Positions 54,863 to 63,912 of a stretch of DNA of 64,000 nucleotides are shown one piece after another; the first letter of the stretch is position 1; each line of letters opens with the position of its first letter. The notes below the pieces were generated by a model. That model was not told where the DNA came from and made no database searches. It worked only from the letters and a program-made list of their open reading frames with translations. The DNA is taken from the NCBI RefSeq assembly GCF_002949735.1, contig NZ_CP026681.1, positions 1 to 64,000 of the forward strand. The letters run 5' to 3'. Made by a program: the position numbers and the translations under genes. This DNA is from Nostoc sp. 'Peltigera membranacea cyanobiont' N6 (GTDB taxonomy: Bacteria; Cyanobacteriota; Cyanobacteriia; Cyanobacteriales; Nostocaceae).

Positions 54863-56677
54863 TTAATCTTTACCCTTTATTGCTTCCGTAATCCACTGTT
54901 TGAGTGTCGCTGTAACTTCATCAATGACAATTTCTTGAGATTTACGGGTGGCTCTTTCTACAACTTCGACTTTGCCATTAGCGATCGCTCGTCCGGTTAC
55001 AATTCTGTAAGGGATACCAATCAAGTCAGCATCTTTAAATTTCACTCCCGCCCGTTCATCGCGGTCATCTAGTAAGGTTTCAATTCCCGCTTGATTGAGT
55101 TGGGTGTAAAGTTTTTGGGCGATTTCGACTTGTTGAGCATCCTTAATGTTAGGAATTGTGACGATCGCGTGGTAGGGTGCGATCGCAACTGGCCAAATAA
55201 TCCCATCTTTGTCGTAAGATTGCTCTACGGCAGCTTGTGCTAACCGCGACACACCCACACCAAAACAACCCATAAATAGCGGCTTTTCTTCACCCTGTTC
55301 ATTGGTATAAGTTGCACCCATTGCTTGGGAATATTTAGTACCTAATTGGAAGATGTGACCGGCTTCAATTCCACGGGCGCTTTGTAAGGTTTGTTCTGGG
55401 TTATGGATGGCGCGATCGCCTGGTCTTGCCTTACGAATATCTACTATTCGTTCTGGTGACTTAAATTGCTCGCCCCAATTAGCACCAACTACGTGATAAC
55501 CAGCTTCATTCGCGCCTGTAACAAAGTTTTTTAAATCAACGGCTGTTCGATCCACCAAGCGCAAAAACTTGGGATGAATCTGTTTATTAGCGGTAATATA
55601 CTCATCTCCAATATCTGGCGCAATGTAGCCTAAAGGTAGAGATTTCGCTCTCCATGCTTGTTGGGCTTCTACATTTGGTACATTCAAACTAATAATAGTT
55701 TTAGCGCCATACTCAGAAGCTAATTTAGTCAATTCATTTTGCAACTTGACTTCATTAACTTCCCGATCGCCTCGAATGCTTACCAAAACTAACACCGTTG
55801 TACCATTATCATAAACTGTCTGATAAAGGACATTTTTCACCAATTGAGTTGAAGAACAGTTGAGAAGTTGACAGACCTTTTCAATGGTTTCTGTTCCAGG
55901 TGTATCCCGTTTTTCGTAGGTTGTAAACCGTGAAGTTTCCGCGTCAATTGGTAAAGAAACGGCCTTTTCTACGTTAGCGGCGTATTTACCATCCTCAGTG
56001 TAGAGAACTTCATCTTCACCAGCTTCCGCCAAAATCATAAATTCTGTGGAACCTGAACCACCAATTGCACCAGAATCAGCTTCCACTGCCCGAAAAGCTA
56101 AACCAGAACGCCGTAGGATATTGCTGTAGGCTTTATACATATCCTGGTAAGTTTCTTTGAGGCTGGCTTCATCGGTATGAAAGGAATAGCCGTCCTTCAT
56201 GATAAATTCTCGTCCGCGCATCAAACCAAAGCGGGGGCGAATTTCATCGCGGAACTTAGTTTGAATTTGGTAGAGATGTAGCGGTAACTGCCGATAAGAG
56301 CGAATCATATCACGAGCGATCGCTGTGATTACTTCCTCATGAGTTGGGCCTAATCCTAATTGTTGCTCGCGGCGGTCAATTAGGGAAAACATAATCCCTT
56401 CAGCTTTGGTGTAAGTGTCCCAGCGTCCCGATTCCTTCCATAATTCCGCAGGTTGTAATTGCGGTAGAAGACATTCTTGTGCGCCTGTAGCGTTCATTTC
56501 TTCCCGCACAATTTGGGAAACTTTTTGCAGTACCCGCCACATTAGCGGCAAATAAGCATAAAGACCACTACCGATGCGACGAATGTAGCCTGCACGGAGT
56601 AATAATTTATGGCTGGGAATCTCAGCATCAGCTGGATCGTCCCGGAGTGTAACGAATAACATTTGTGACAGTCGCAT
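54863..56677 (-). CDS. proS: Prolyl-tRNA synthetase (bacterial type)
   Basis: 604 residues of class II aminoacyl-tRNA synthetase. GTGLYAYLP-like GSGLYAYLPLMWRVLQK, LGPTHEEVIT, FRDEIRPRFGLMRGREFIMKD (motif 2) and the C-terminal MGCFGVGVSRLAQA (motif 3) are present; the YbaK-like editing insert lies at about 225-385. The spacer 54509-54862 has only degenerate 'ctctgcg' repeats. Confidence 0.97.
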   Translation of the reverse strand: MRLSQMLFVTLRDDPADAEIPSHKLLLRAGYIRRIGSGLYAYLPLMWRVLQKVSQIVREEMNATGAQECLLPQLQPAELWKESGRWDTYTKAEGIMFSLIDRREQQLGLGPTHEEVITAIARDMIRSYRQLPLHLYQIQTKFRDEIRPRFGLMRGREFIMKDGYSFHTDEASLKETYQDMYKAYSNILRRSGLAFRAVEADSGAIGGSGSTEFMILAEAGEDEVLYTEDGKYAANVEKAVSLPIDAETSRFTTYEKRDTPGTETIEKVCQLLNCSSTQLVKNVLYQTVYDNGTTVLVLVSIRGDREVNEVKLQNELTKLASEYGAKTIISLNVPNVEAQQAWRAKSLPLGYIAPDIGDEYITANKQIHPKFLRLVDRTAVDLKNFVTGANEAGYHVVGANWGEQFKSPERIVDIRKARPGDRAIHNPEQTLQSARGIEAGHIFQLGTKYSQAMGATYTNEQGEEKPLFMGCFGVGVSRLAQAAVEQSYDKDGIIWPVAIAPYHAIVTIPNIKDAQQVEIAQKLYTQLNQAGIETLLDDRDERAGVKFKDADLIGIPYRIVTGRAIANGKVEVVERATRKSQEIVIDEVTATLKQWITEAIKGKD

Positions 56678-56827
56678 CGTTTATAGCCTTTATTCGATCG
56701 CTAATTTCTATGTCAACTAAAGTATGAAGTATTAAGGATGAAGTACAAAGTATACAGTGTTATTTCTTTTTCATTTTTATTTATAGCTATCCGCCTTTTT
56801 TGATCGCAACTTTAGGAGAAAATTACC

Positions 56828-58210
56828 TTGGCAGATGTAATTTATCAAGCACAAGCACCCTTAGAATTTATTCCTCCGGCGTTTAACCCCTTATTTTTAC
56901 GATTCGTCCATCTGTTGCTACCCAGTTGGATAAGATGGCAAACACCCATTACCCAAATTGAAGCAGATAACGTAGAAGTTCTGGTGGATCTCTATCGCCA
57001 GTTTCAGGAGGGTAAGATCCGTTTTATGCTGGCATTTCGCCATCCGAAAACAGACGATCCATTTTGTTTGGCCTATTTGCTGTCTCAACTTGTACCCAAG
57101 GTAGCGCGATCGCAGGACACAACACTACAACTTCCAATTCACGCTCATTTTATCTACGATCGCGGCATTCCTCTCTGGGCAGGTTCCTACGTAGGCTGGA
57201 TTGCGTCTCATTTAGGTGGAACTCCGATTCAGCGAGGTAAGGCTGACTGGACAGGTTTACGTTCGGCGCGTGACTTGTTTGCCAATGGCAAATTCCCGAT
57301 GGCTGCTGCGCCGGAGGGTGCAACCAATGGTTTATCAGAGAATATCAGCCCTTTGGAACCCGGTATTGCCCAATTAGGCTTTTGGTGTGCTGAAGACTTG
57401 CACAAAGCCGAACGCCCCGAACAGGTTCTAATTGTACCAGTTGGGATTAAATATAGTTACGTTGATGCTCCTTGGGATGCGATCGCAAATCTTTTAAGTG
57501 AATTGGAAGCGGCTAGTGGTTTACCTGTGAATTCAGCAGAAAATGCTTCGATAGAGTCGCTTTATCCTCGCCTATTGACTTTGGCAGAACATTTACTTTT
57601 GCTAATGGAAGAATTTTACACGCGTTTTTATCATCAAAAACTGCCAGATCCTAACATTGTCAATGGGCAAATTCCAGATAGGAATGAAGCGTTAGCAGTT
57701 CGTTTACAAGCTTTATTGAATGCAGCATTGTTAATATCAGAGCAGCATTTTGATTTGCAGTCAAAAGGTAATTTAAGTGACCGTTGTCGGCGAGTTGAAC
57801 AAGCTGGCTGGAATTATATATTTAGAGAAGAATTTAAGGATGTAAAAGGAGTATCTGCCGTCGAAAGAGCTTTAGGCGATCGCGTTGCAGAAGAAGCGAA
57901 TGCGCGGATGTGGCACATGCGTTTAGTAGAAAGTTTTGTGGCAGTTTCTGGTAATTATATTCGTGAAAACCCGACGGTAGAAAGGTTTGCCGAGACAACT
58001 TTAATTTTATGGCAAATGATTGCTAAAATCAAAGGCGATAAAGGTATACAGCGTCCACAATTGGGTAAGCAAAAGGTAAAAATTACTGTGGGTGAACCGA
58101 TATCTATTTCTGAGCGTTACCCAGCGTATAAAGAAAATCGCTTGGCTGCTAGACAAGCTGTTGCTGATGTTACTAATGATTTGCAACATGCGTTGCAAGG
58201 ATTAATTTGA
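56828..58210 (+). CDS. PlsC-like glycerolipid acyltransferase domain protein
   Basis: 460 residues from TTG 56828, with TAGGAGAAAATTACC ahead of it as ribosome-binding site. The acyltransferase block I is FRHPKTDDPF (His-x4-Asp) and block III is APEGATNG (EGxT-like). The C-terminal 250 residues are an unfamiliar helical part. Likely transfers acyl groups to a glycerolipid or similar acceptor at the membrane; the substrate is unknown. Confidence 0.85.
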   Translation: MADVIYQAQAPLEFIPPAFNPLFLRFVHLLLPSWIRWQTPITQIEADNVEVLVDLYRQFQEGKIRFMLAFRHPKTDDPFCLAYLLSQLVPKVARSQDTTLQLPIHAHFIYDRGIPLWAGSYVGWIASHLGGTPIQRGKADWTGLRSARDLFANGKFPMAAAPEGATNGLSENISPLEPGIAQLGFWCAEDLHKAERPEQVLIVPVGIKYSYVDAPWDAIANLLSELEAASGLPVNSAENASIESLYPRLLTLAEHLLLLMEEFYTRFYHQKLPDPNIVNGQIPDRNEALAVRLQALLNAALLISEQHFDLQSKGNLSDRCRRVEQAGWNYIFREEFKDVKGVSAVERALGDRVAEEANARMWHMRLVESFVAVSGNYIRENPTVERFAETTLILWQMIAKIKGDKGIQRPQLGKQKVKITVGEPISISERYPAYKENRLAARQAVADVTNDLQHALQGLI

Positions 58211-58214
58211 TTGG

Positions 58215-58243
58215 ATGGTGAGGATGTTTCTCTGCCTCACCAT
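58215..58243 (+). terminator. Hairpin after the acyltransferase gene
   Basis: The perfect 9-bp stem ATGGTGAGG/CCTCACCAT lies 5 bp after the stop. No T-run follows, so termination is not certain. Confidence 0.45.
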
Positions 58244-58346
58244 TGCAGCCTATAAAATCTCTTGAACTGTTAATCGCAATCTGACTCTGTAGTTATTTAT
58301 AATTTATAAATCTGAAATATTGCTACTAAAAGTTGATACAACTTAA

Positions 58347-58916
58347 TTGACTACCATTGGCTCCTATAAGGTAAAAGTCCGAATTAAATCGGCAGTTGAG
58401 GAAATTGCTATGCTTTCTCCAGCTAAAAAAAATGATATGCCTACTAATTGGTCTTTCAACTGGTTGAATTTATGGCGAAATACCGATTTTGAATGTCAAA
58501 ACATTGTCAAACTTGTTTATAAGGGTAAAGTCTGGGGATTAGTGCGATATGGTCTTTATCCTTATCCCGGCTCTCCAAAGTTTTTAGAGATAGAACAGAT
58601 AGAAGCTCACCCTACAAGTCGAGGAGAGGGGGTTGAACGCTTCATGGAACCAATCGGCAAATGGTTAATTTGGTATGCAACCAAGGTTGGATTAGAGTTG
58701 TGTCAAACAGATACAGATGAACCGCTAGTTGTCCTGGTTGCTCTAGATACGGCTGTGTCCTATTATAGTAATAAGGTGCAGATGGAGTATCTAGGGGCTG
58801 TCACAATCGCTCCAGGAGAAGATGGATATGCTTTTAGATTCTTGCCAAAAGCAGCCGCATCCTTCTGTAATCAACAAGAAAGCTTAAGAGGAGTGCCAAA
58901 GTTATATGGCCAGTAA
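58347..58916 (+). CDS. GNAT-like acetyltransferase domain protein
   Basis: 189 residues from TTG 58347, or 168 from ATG 58410 (MLSPAKKNDMP). The middle reads IEQIEAHPTSRGEGVERFME, similar to the acetyl-CoA loop (motif A, R/QxxGxG/A) of GNAT enzymes, followed by an LVALDTAVSYYSNKVQMEYL region like GNAT motif B. Its last 11 bases overlap the next gene. Substrate unknown. It could be part of a toxin-like pair, but the usual RHH antitoxin is not seen. Confidence 0.6.
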   Translation: MTTIGSYKVKVRIKSAVEEIAMLSPAKKNDMPTNWSFNWLNLWRNTDFECQNIVKLVYKGKVWGLVRYGLYPYPGSPKFLEIEQIEAHPTSRGEGVERFMEPIGKWLIWYATKVGLELCQTDTDEPLVVLVALDTAVSYYSNKVQMEYLGAVTIAPGEDGYAFRFLPKAAASFCNQQESLRGVPKLYGQ

Positions 58917-59229
58917 TACAATAAAAGCCGGGTCAAAAGTTGTTATGACTCACGCCCAAAGGCAAGCTTTCCTGAAAACGTCTTCTTTGGGACAACTATT
59001 CGGAGTAGCACATTTGTTACCTGAAGTCGAAGATTCAAAAAGCCACAACCATGCTTTAAGTAATCAAGCAAAATTAGTAGATACATTACCCTCTAGCGAA
59101 CAGAAGTTTCAGTATAAGATGTTAGAGCCTTTCACAAAAGGTCGTGGTAAATGGTTCAGAAATGTATCTTGGATGCATCTCTATCACCAAACCTTCAAAA
59201 AAGGTCATCTCAAAGAAAAACAATGCTAA
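58906..59229 (+). CDS. Hypothetical partner of the GNAT-like gene
   Basis: 107 residues, rich in Lys, His and Ser, with no recognised domain. It starts inside the end of the GNAT-like gene (ATGGCCAGTAATACA), which indicates coupled translation. The C-terminus is basic (HQTFKKGHLKEKQC). Possibly a small regulator or substrate of the acetyltransferase; this is only inferred from the overlap. Confidence 0.55.
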   Translation: MASNTIKAGSKVVMTHAQRQAFLKTSSLGQLFGVAHLLPEVEDSKSHNHALSNQAKLVDTLPSSEQKFQYKMLEPFTKGRGKWFRNVSWMHLYHQTFKKGHLKEKQC

Positions 59230-59289
59230 CAGTGTAAGTAGTAGTAAGAAAAACACTTTAGATAAATCTAGAAACAAATAATGTAAAAA

Positions 59290-59317
59290 GAAAAGACGCG
59301 ATTAATCGCGTCTTTTC
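59290..59317. repeat. Dispersed palindrome, copy 4
   Basis: A perfect 28-bp palindrome with GACGCGATTAATCGCGTC core and GAAAA/TTTTC flanks. The T-run on either strand could let it work as a terminator for the preceding gene. Confidence 0.88.
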
Positions 59318-59355
59318 TAAATTTGACCACTTTAACTTTTTATCAGACAAAGCAA

Positions 59356-59490
59356 TTAATCGGGTAATTCACCAAAGCGTTCCCGGTAACGCTGTAAGAG
59401 TTGTTCTGCTAATTCTTGCTGCTGTCGTTCCTGTTTAGCACGAATATTTGCTTGTTGGCTCCTGACTTCCTTAACTTGCAAGAGGGCAAT
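59356..59490 (-). pseudogene. C-terminal remnant of a Uma2- or Rpn-like protein
   Basis: The minus strand codes for 44 residues, beginning after an in-frame TAG: a charged stretch (AKQERQQQELAEQLLQRY) then RERFGELPD and stop. This resembles the coiled-coil C-terminal ends of cyanobacterial Uma2/DUF820 or Rpn-type proteins. The rest of the gene is missing. The remainder of 59230-59903 shows no gene. Confidence 0.45.
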
Positions 59491-59903
59491 CTAAATACCC
59501 AAGTGTTCATCCAAACCCGATATTACTTTCTAAACGTAGATCAATGCAGATAAAGAACTTCTAGCGATCGCGACTTTAGATACCCTGTACGGAGATCCTA
59601 GCGGGATATGGTTTATTAAGCTTGCACAAACTCAAAAGTTTTGCAAAACTGTCTAAATAAATGGGTGCAGAAAATCGTAGGCTACTAGACCCGCTTGGCT
59701 TTGATCTTATTTAACCTTTCATCCAATGGGTTAGATAAAAGCAATTTTAACTGAATATGTCATTTATTATTTGAGTTTTATAAAATTACCGTTAAGTTAT
59801 CCAAATTATATTTTCAGAAAAATCACGCTTTTCTATTTTTGTAATTCCAATTACAAATAGAGAAGTCCAGGAAATTGTGATTCTCTAAATCAAGTTATAA
59901 ATA

Positions 59904-60833
59904 ATGAAAACTCAAAACTTATTCAATTTACTGAAGATTGGTGTTGCTACTTTTGGAATCTTCTTTGTGGCTGGTCAAGGAGCCTATGCTTCCGACTTAA
60001 AGGGAACAGCATTTAGCATATCTTTAGAGTGTATGAATGACACTACTGGTCTTCTCATGGGTCAAAACTCCACTGATGCTAATGGCTGGCAGTATGCATT
60101 CGATTCAAACAAAGATGGGATGAACGGGAATTACTGGGTTGGTGCTGCACCGGGTTCAGTCAATCCCTACGATATCTCTGGTATGGCTATTAAAGAAACT
60201 GCTACCAGCATAATTGTTGCAATCAATGGCAATATGAAGTTAACAGGAGAAGCTGAAGGGGGTGCTGCTGGCGGTCAGATTGGATATGGCGATTTATTCT
60301 TCAATATGGCCGGTAAGACCTTTGACAATGCTATGAGCAGTGGGGATTTGTTTGGTATTCATTTCGCTTCAGCGAATGCTTCAGGAGTACAACAACTAGG
60401 TGTTTATAGTGGTGTTCAGGCAAAGACAGTTACTAATATCAAAGAAGGCTACACTGTTGCTACATACGGTGGTTTAGCAGGAGGAGGGAATTCTTACGAA
60501 AGTCAGGTAAAACAAGGTGGTGGTACTGTCGGTTATGGTGATTTGACCAGTAGTTACTTTACCAATAACGGCAAGGACAATACATTTAATCTTAATGTCA
60601 TCAACTCTGGAAATTATCTGAGTGGAATCTCGTTCCTAGCACAGGGTAATGTAACGCAGCAGTTGCTAACCACTGGCTATAATGCCACCAAATTTAATGG
60701 CACACAAACCATTGCATTTGAATTCAAGAAATCTGGTGTTGTCCAATCGACTCCTGAGCCTGCTAGTCTCGCTGGTTTAGGAATTGTTGGTCTGGCTTTG
60801 GCTGGTAGCAAGCGACGCAAGAAATTAGCGTAG
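59904..60833 (+). CDS. Secreted PEP-CTERM protein
   Basis: 309 residues. Signal peptide (about 1-29, ending GAYASD), a Gly/Asn-rich beta-type body, and the PEP-CTERM sorting end: PEPASLAGLGIVGLALAG followed by SKRRKKLA. Such proteins are passed through an exosortase to the surface; no exosortase gene is in the window. The body is not recognised. A terminator follows. Confidence 0.9.
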   Translation: MKTQNLFNLLKIGVATFGIFFVAGQGAYASDLKGTAFSISLECMNDTTGLLMGQNSTDANGWQYAFDSNKDGMNGNYWVGAAPGSVNPYDISGMAIKETATSIIVAINGNMKLTGEAEGGAAGGQIGYGDLFFNMAGKTFDNAMSSGDLFGIHFASANASGVQQLGVYSGVQAKTVTNIKEGYTVATYGGLAGGGNSYESQVKQGGGTVGYGDLTSSYFTNNGKDNTFNLNVINSGNYLSGISFLAQGNVTQQLLTTGYNATKFNGTQTIAFEFKKSGVVQSTPEPASLAGLGIVGLALAGSKRRKKLA

Positions 60834-60968
60834 CAATTGGGTGGGGACTATTTGCAATAAGGCTTAATTTATCTTCAGTGAGTAATGGCATTTTGGATAA
60901 AGCTTAAGTGAAAAGTATCCCCAACTGTGTAGATGTAGCCATTAAATATTAAATAAATAAATAAAGTT

Positions 60969-61007
60969 AAATGCCTTTGCTTTTTAGTCAGGGCATTTCT
61001 TTTTTTT
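60969..61007 (+). terminator. Rho-independent terminator
   Basis: AAATGCC pairs with GGGCATTT and is followed by CTTTTTTTT, 135 bp after the PEP-CTERM gene. Confidence 0.8.
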
Positions 61008-61077
61008 GACACCATTATATAGGGTAATATAGCGCGTCTACTCACGACAATAAAGTTGAGCGATCGCGTTTTATCTC

Positions 61078-61653
61078 CTAACCTGGAAATACCTTAGATA
61101 AATCCAGAACTAAATCAGGGAGGCAGGGCAGATTAACTAATTCATTTGGCAGATAAATCAACTTGCGACGATAACCAAATTTACCTTGTAAACCTTGATA
61201 AGGTTCGCTGTAGCACTCCAGATAATTATCTACTAAATTAAATATCCAATAATCAGAAATACCTGCTTCGGCATAAATAGGTAGCTTATCCTCTTGGTCA
61301 TATTTTAAGGATGAATCGGCAATCTCAATTAATAGTAAAATATCAGATGGGCTGGGATGATTTGCTAGATAGTCATCATCTCTATTTTTTGCAATTATTC
61401 TATCTGGTTCAGGCTCACTGTTGTTAGACAAAATAATTGGTTGTTGTCCTCGCAGGGTTGCGCGATCGCTTACTAGCTTATATAATTCTCGGTCTAGGCG
61501 TGTTTTACAAACAGAGTGCGCTGTACTTTTTGCTGCCATCTGGATTATTTCACCCTTAATTAGCTCAACTCGGTTATTCTCCTCAAAGAAGCCGAGTTCA
61601 GCTAGACGGTGATATTCAGCTATAGTAAAGCGTTTAGCAGTGGTAAGGCTCAT
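61078..61653 (-). CDS. Uma2-family (DUF820) nuclease-like protein
   Basis: 191 residues with the Uma2 pattern: FTIAEYHRLAELGFF, RVELIKGEIIQMA, PEPDRIIAK (Asp), LLLIEIADSSLKYDQEDKLP (E...K) and YAEAGISDYWIFNL. The fold belongs to the PD-(D/E)xK nucleases. These genes are highly repeated in cyanobacteria and their role is unclear. Confidence 0.93.
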   Translation of the reverse strand: MSLTTAKRFTIAEYHRLAELGFFEENNRVELIKGEIIQMAAKSTAHSVCKTRLDRELYKLVSDRATLRGQQPIILSNNSEPEPDRIIAKNRDDDYLANHPSPSDILLLIEIADSSLKYDQEDKLPIYAEAGISDYWIFNLVDNYLECYSEPYQGLQGKFGYRRKLIYLPNELVNLPCLPDLVLDLSKVFPG

Positions 61654-61715
61654 AACAACTACGAGAATGCAGAGTTATTTTTATCTTAATTTAATATAGC
61701 TCTAGCTGATTAAAG

Positions 61716-62852
61716 TTATGTGGTAGAGGATGCTGAGGTGTCTAAGTCTTCTGTAACTGTTTCTATACTTACACCCTTCCAAGGAAAATCAAAATATTGT
61801 TCCTGAACCGTTTTTAATTCCTTTATTGACTCTTGGAAAAATAATTTAATAGCAGATAGCTGGTCTTTTTCAGATAAAAATTCTTGTAGGCTTTTTCGAT
61901 AAAATATAGCTGACCATGCTGGCAAAATAGTTAAGTTCTCAGGAGTCCATATATTGGGTTTATCGTTAATTACTTTCTGCATAGATTTAATAATTTTTGG
62001 GCGTTCCACAAAACCAGAAGAAACCTCTAAACATATACCTAGATATGGATATTCAGTGGAACTGTCTGGATTTAAATTAAAGTATCCAAGACCACACCAG
62101 AAATTATTGCCTGAAAACCTAGTATAGATAATATATCTACTAGACCATTTCCATTGAGTCCTACTTGCTGCACCGTTAATAACACCTCCAAAAGCTAGCT
62201 TGAATTCGCGTTGTACTTCATCATTGAGGGTTGATTCCATGAGATTGAGAGTTTTGTTATAATTCACCATTGTCAATAAGTCAACTGATGAAAATTGATT
62301 AGTGTGAGACATTCTGTTATTCCTCATGAAGATTAATATTTCTTGTGCTAAGATATCGGACGCGCGTTCTTTTAAGAAGCTATAAAACTGATACCACCTG
62401 AGTTGGAAAAAATTTACCTTGGGTAATAAATCAAGGCAGTATTTTTTTCTTTCATCTTTTGGGTCATAATCACGGGTAATGTAAATTAAAATTCGATGTC
62501 TGACATTTGGTAAATTACTCAAAATCTCAGCATATTTTTTTAATTGCCCCGGTACTTCTGTAGAGCAAATTTTTGATTCAATAAATATTACATCTGTGCT
62601 TAAACCATTTGATAATTCAACCACAATATCAAGTCTACTGTCTTCAGGATGGCTCACCAGTGCTTGATGTTCTTGCTGAGTTGAAATTTTGATGTTGGAA
62701 TAATTATTATCACTAATGATTGAGTGATGTTTTAGCCAATCAATTAAAATATCTTTATTCAAGGATAAAAAATAAGCAACAATCTCAGTAAAAAAATCTT
62801 CACGCGGCTTGCTTCCTGAATGCAGGTTGAGTAAATTGGTAAATAAAGACAT
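61716..62852 (-). CDS. PD-(D/E)xK nuclease superfamily protein
   Basis: 378 residues. Near the N-terminus are REDFFTEIVAYFL, Asp75 (SRLDIVVEL), IESK (Glu92, Lys94) and GQLKKYAEIL (Gln103, Tyr107), the layout of the PDDEXK_4 group. The C-terminal 200 residues (WKWSSRYIIYTRF; YLGICLEVSSGF) are not recognised and could bind target DNA or a partner. It stands near a Uma2 gene but forms no clear operon. A defence role is possible. Confidence 0.8.
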   Translation of the reverse strand: MSLFTNLLNLHSGSKPREDFFTEIVAYFLSLNKDILIDWLKHHSIISDNNYSNIKISTQQEHQALVSHPEDSRLDIVVELSNGLSTDVIFIESKICSTEVPGQLKKYAEILSNLPNVRHRILIYITRDYDPKDERKKYCLDLLPKVNFFQLRWYQFYSFLKERASDILAQEILIFMRNNRMSHTNQFSSVDLLTMVNYNKTLNLMESTLNDEVQREFKLAFGGVINGAASRTQWKWSSRYIIYTRFSGNNFWCGLGYFNLNPDSSTEYPYLGICLEVSSGFVERPKIIKSMQKVINDKPNIWTPENLTILPAWSAIFYRKSLQEFLSEKDQLSAIKLFFQESIKELKTVQEQYFDFPWKGVSIETVTEDLDTSASSTT

Positions 62853-62894
62853 TTATTTTTAATTATTTAAGATAATTCCAAAAAAGCAAATATA

Positions 62895-63062
62895 CCGGGC
62901 GATTAGAAATCGCGGCTACACAAACAAAGTCCACCTCCGTGGACTAAGAAAAAATCAACAGTTTTTAACCTGCGGAGGCAGGTTTTGTCTGTGTAGCCAA
63001 GCCAGTGCGTTGGGCGGCTCCGCCGACTTGAAGCACCTGGCGCGTGACTTCTAGTCGCCTGG
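62895..63062. repeat. MITE-like element (CCGGGCGATTAGAA ends)
   Basis: Left end CCGGGCGATTAGAAATCGCG; the right end inverted is CCAGGCGACTAGAAGTCACG. Inside are GTCCACCTCCGTGGAC and AACCTGCGGAGGCAGGTT stems and GTGTAGCC/GGCTACAC. It fills much of the spacer 62853-63222. Confidence 0.75.
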
Positions 63063-63222
63063 CTAGTAATAAATTAGACTTTTCAAACTAGCGTTGCAGC
63101 AGTTATAACTTAGCCGATCGCAGTTTGACAAGGTGTTATACAGAGATACTTACGACAAATAAGGGTAAAAAATTTACCCCTACAAATTTGTGTATTATTT
63201 TAAGAAAAGCTAGAAAAGCTTA

Positions 63223-63768
63223 TTACTCTGAAGTTAAGTGACTTTCTAGCAAAGATGCGATCGCGTCAGGATGAATATTCTTGTATTTCTTTTTACCAAG
63301 GTGTAAAACACAGTTGGGAGCGCTGCTACAGCATTTTTGGCAACCAGTATATTCAATAGTAACTTTGTCTAACAAACCGCGATCGCACAAAGTTTTTTCT
63401 AACTCTGATAATAACCCTTTACCACCACGTTTCAGACAACCGCCCTTTTGACATACCATAATCCTGGCTTTGGTTTCAGGTGGTAAATCTTGCTTTGGAC
63501 ACCCATTAATTGATGTTACCTGATAGGCTTTAATTTTAATTTCACTTGTACGCGAATCTATCTTACTATAACCACAAACGCGAACTTGCTGACCAGGAAC
63601 TAAGGATGAACTTAGAGAACGGCGCAACTCTTTAGACAGTTTAATTTCCACATTTCCAGATGGAATTGCCAATTGCAAGTATTTATATTTTCCTGATTCA
63701 CCACCAACAAAACCTAGTAACTGTCCCTCAAGGTTTAATTCTGATAACGTCAAATGTTTGTCACCCAT
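63223..63768 (-). CDS. Thioredoxin-like [2Fe-2S] ferredoxin domain protein
   Basis: 181 residues. An N-terminal beta part (about 10-90) may be an OB-like domain. The C-terminal part has Cys106 and Cys111 (CQKGGC) and Cys143 with Cys146/147 (GCQKCC), the cluster pattern of thioredoxin-like ferredoxins related to NuoE/HoxE. Electron partner unknown. Confidence 0.85.
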   Translation of the reverse strand: MGDKHLTLSELNLEGQLLGFVGGESGKYKYLQLAIPSGNVEIKLSKELRRSLSSSLVPGQQVRVCGYSKIDSRTSEIKIKAYQVTSINGCPKQDLPPETKARIMVCQKGGCLKRGGKGLLSELEKTLCDRGLLDKVTIEYTGCQKCCSSAPNCVLHLGKKKYKNIHPDAIASLLESHLTSE

Positions 63769-63784
63769 GATTGATAAAAAGTTA

Positions 63785-63905
63785 TTGGGGATTGGGGATT
63801 GGGAATTGGGAATTGGGAATTGGGAATTGGGAATTGGGAATTGGGAATTGGAAATTGGGAAAGTATTGCTAAATATTTATTCCCCAGTCCCAGTCCCCAA
63901 TCCCC
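63785..63905. repeat. GGAATTG heptamer array and opposing CCCCAGT array
   Basis: About ten GGGAATT/GGGGATT units (63785-63862) face CCCCAGTCCCAGTCCCCAAT (63880-63905); the two can form a long stem. They begin just upstream of the [2Fe-2S] gene. Confidence 0.92.
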
Positions 63906-63912
63906 AGCACCC

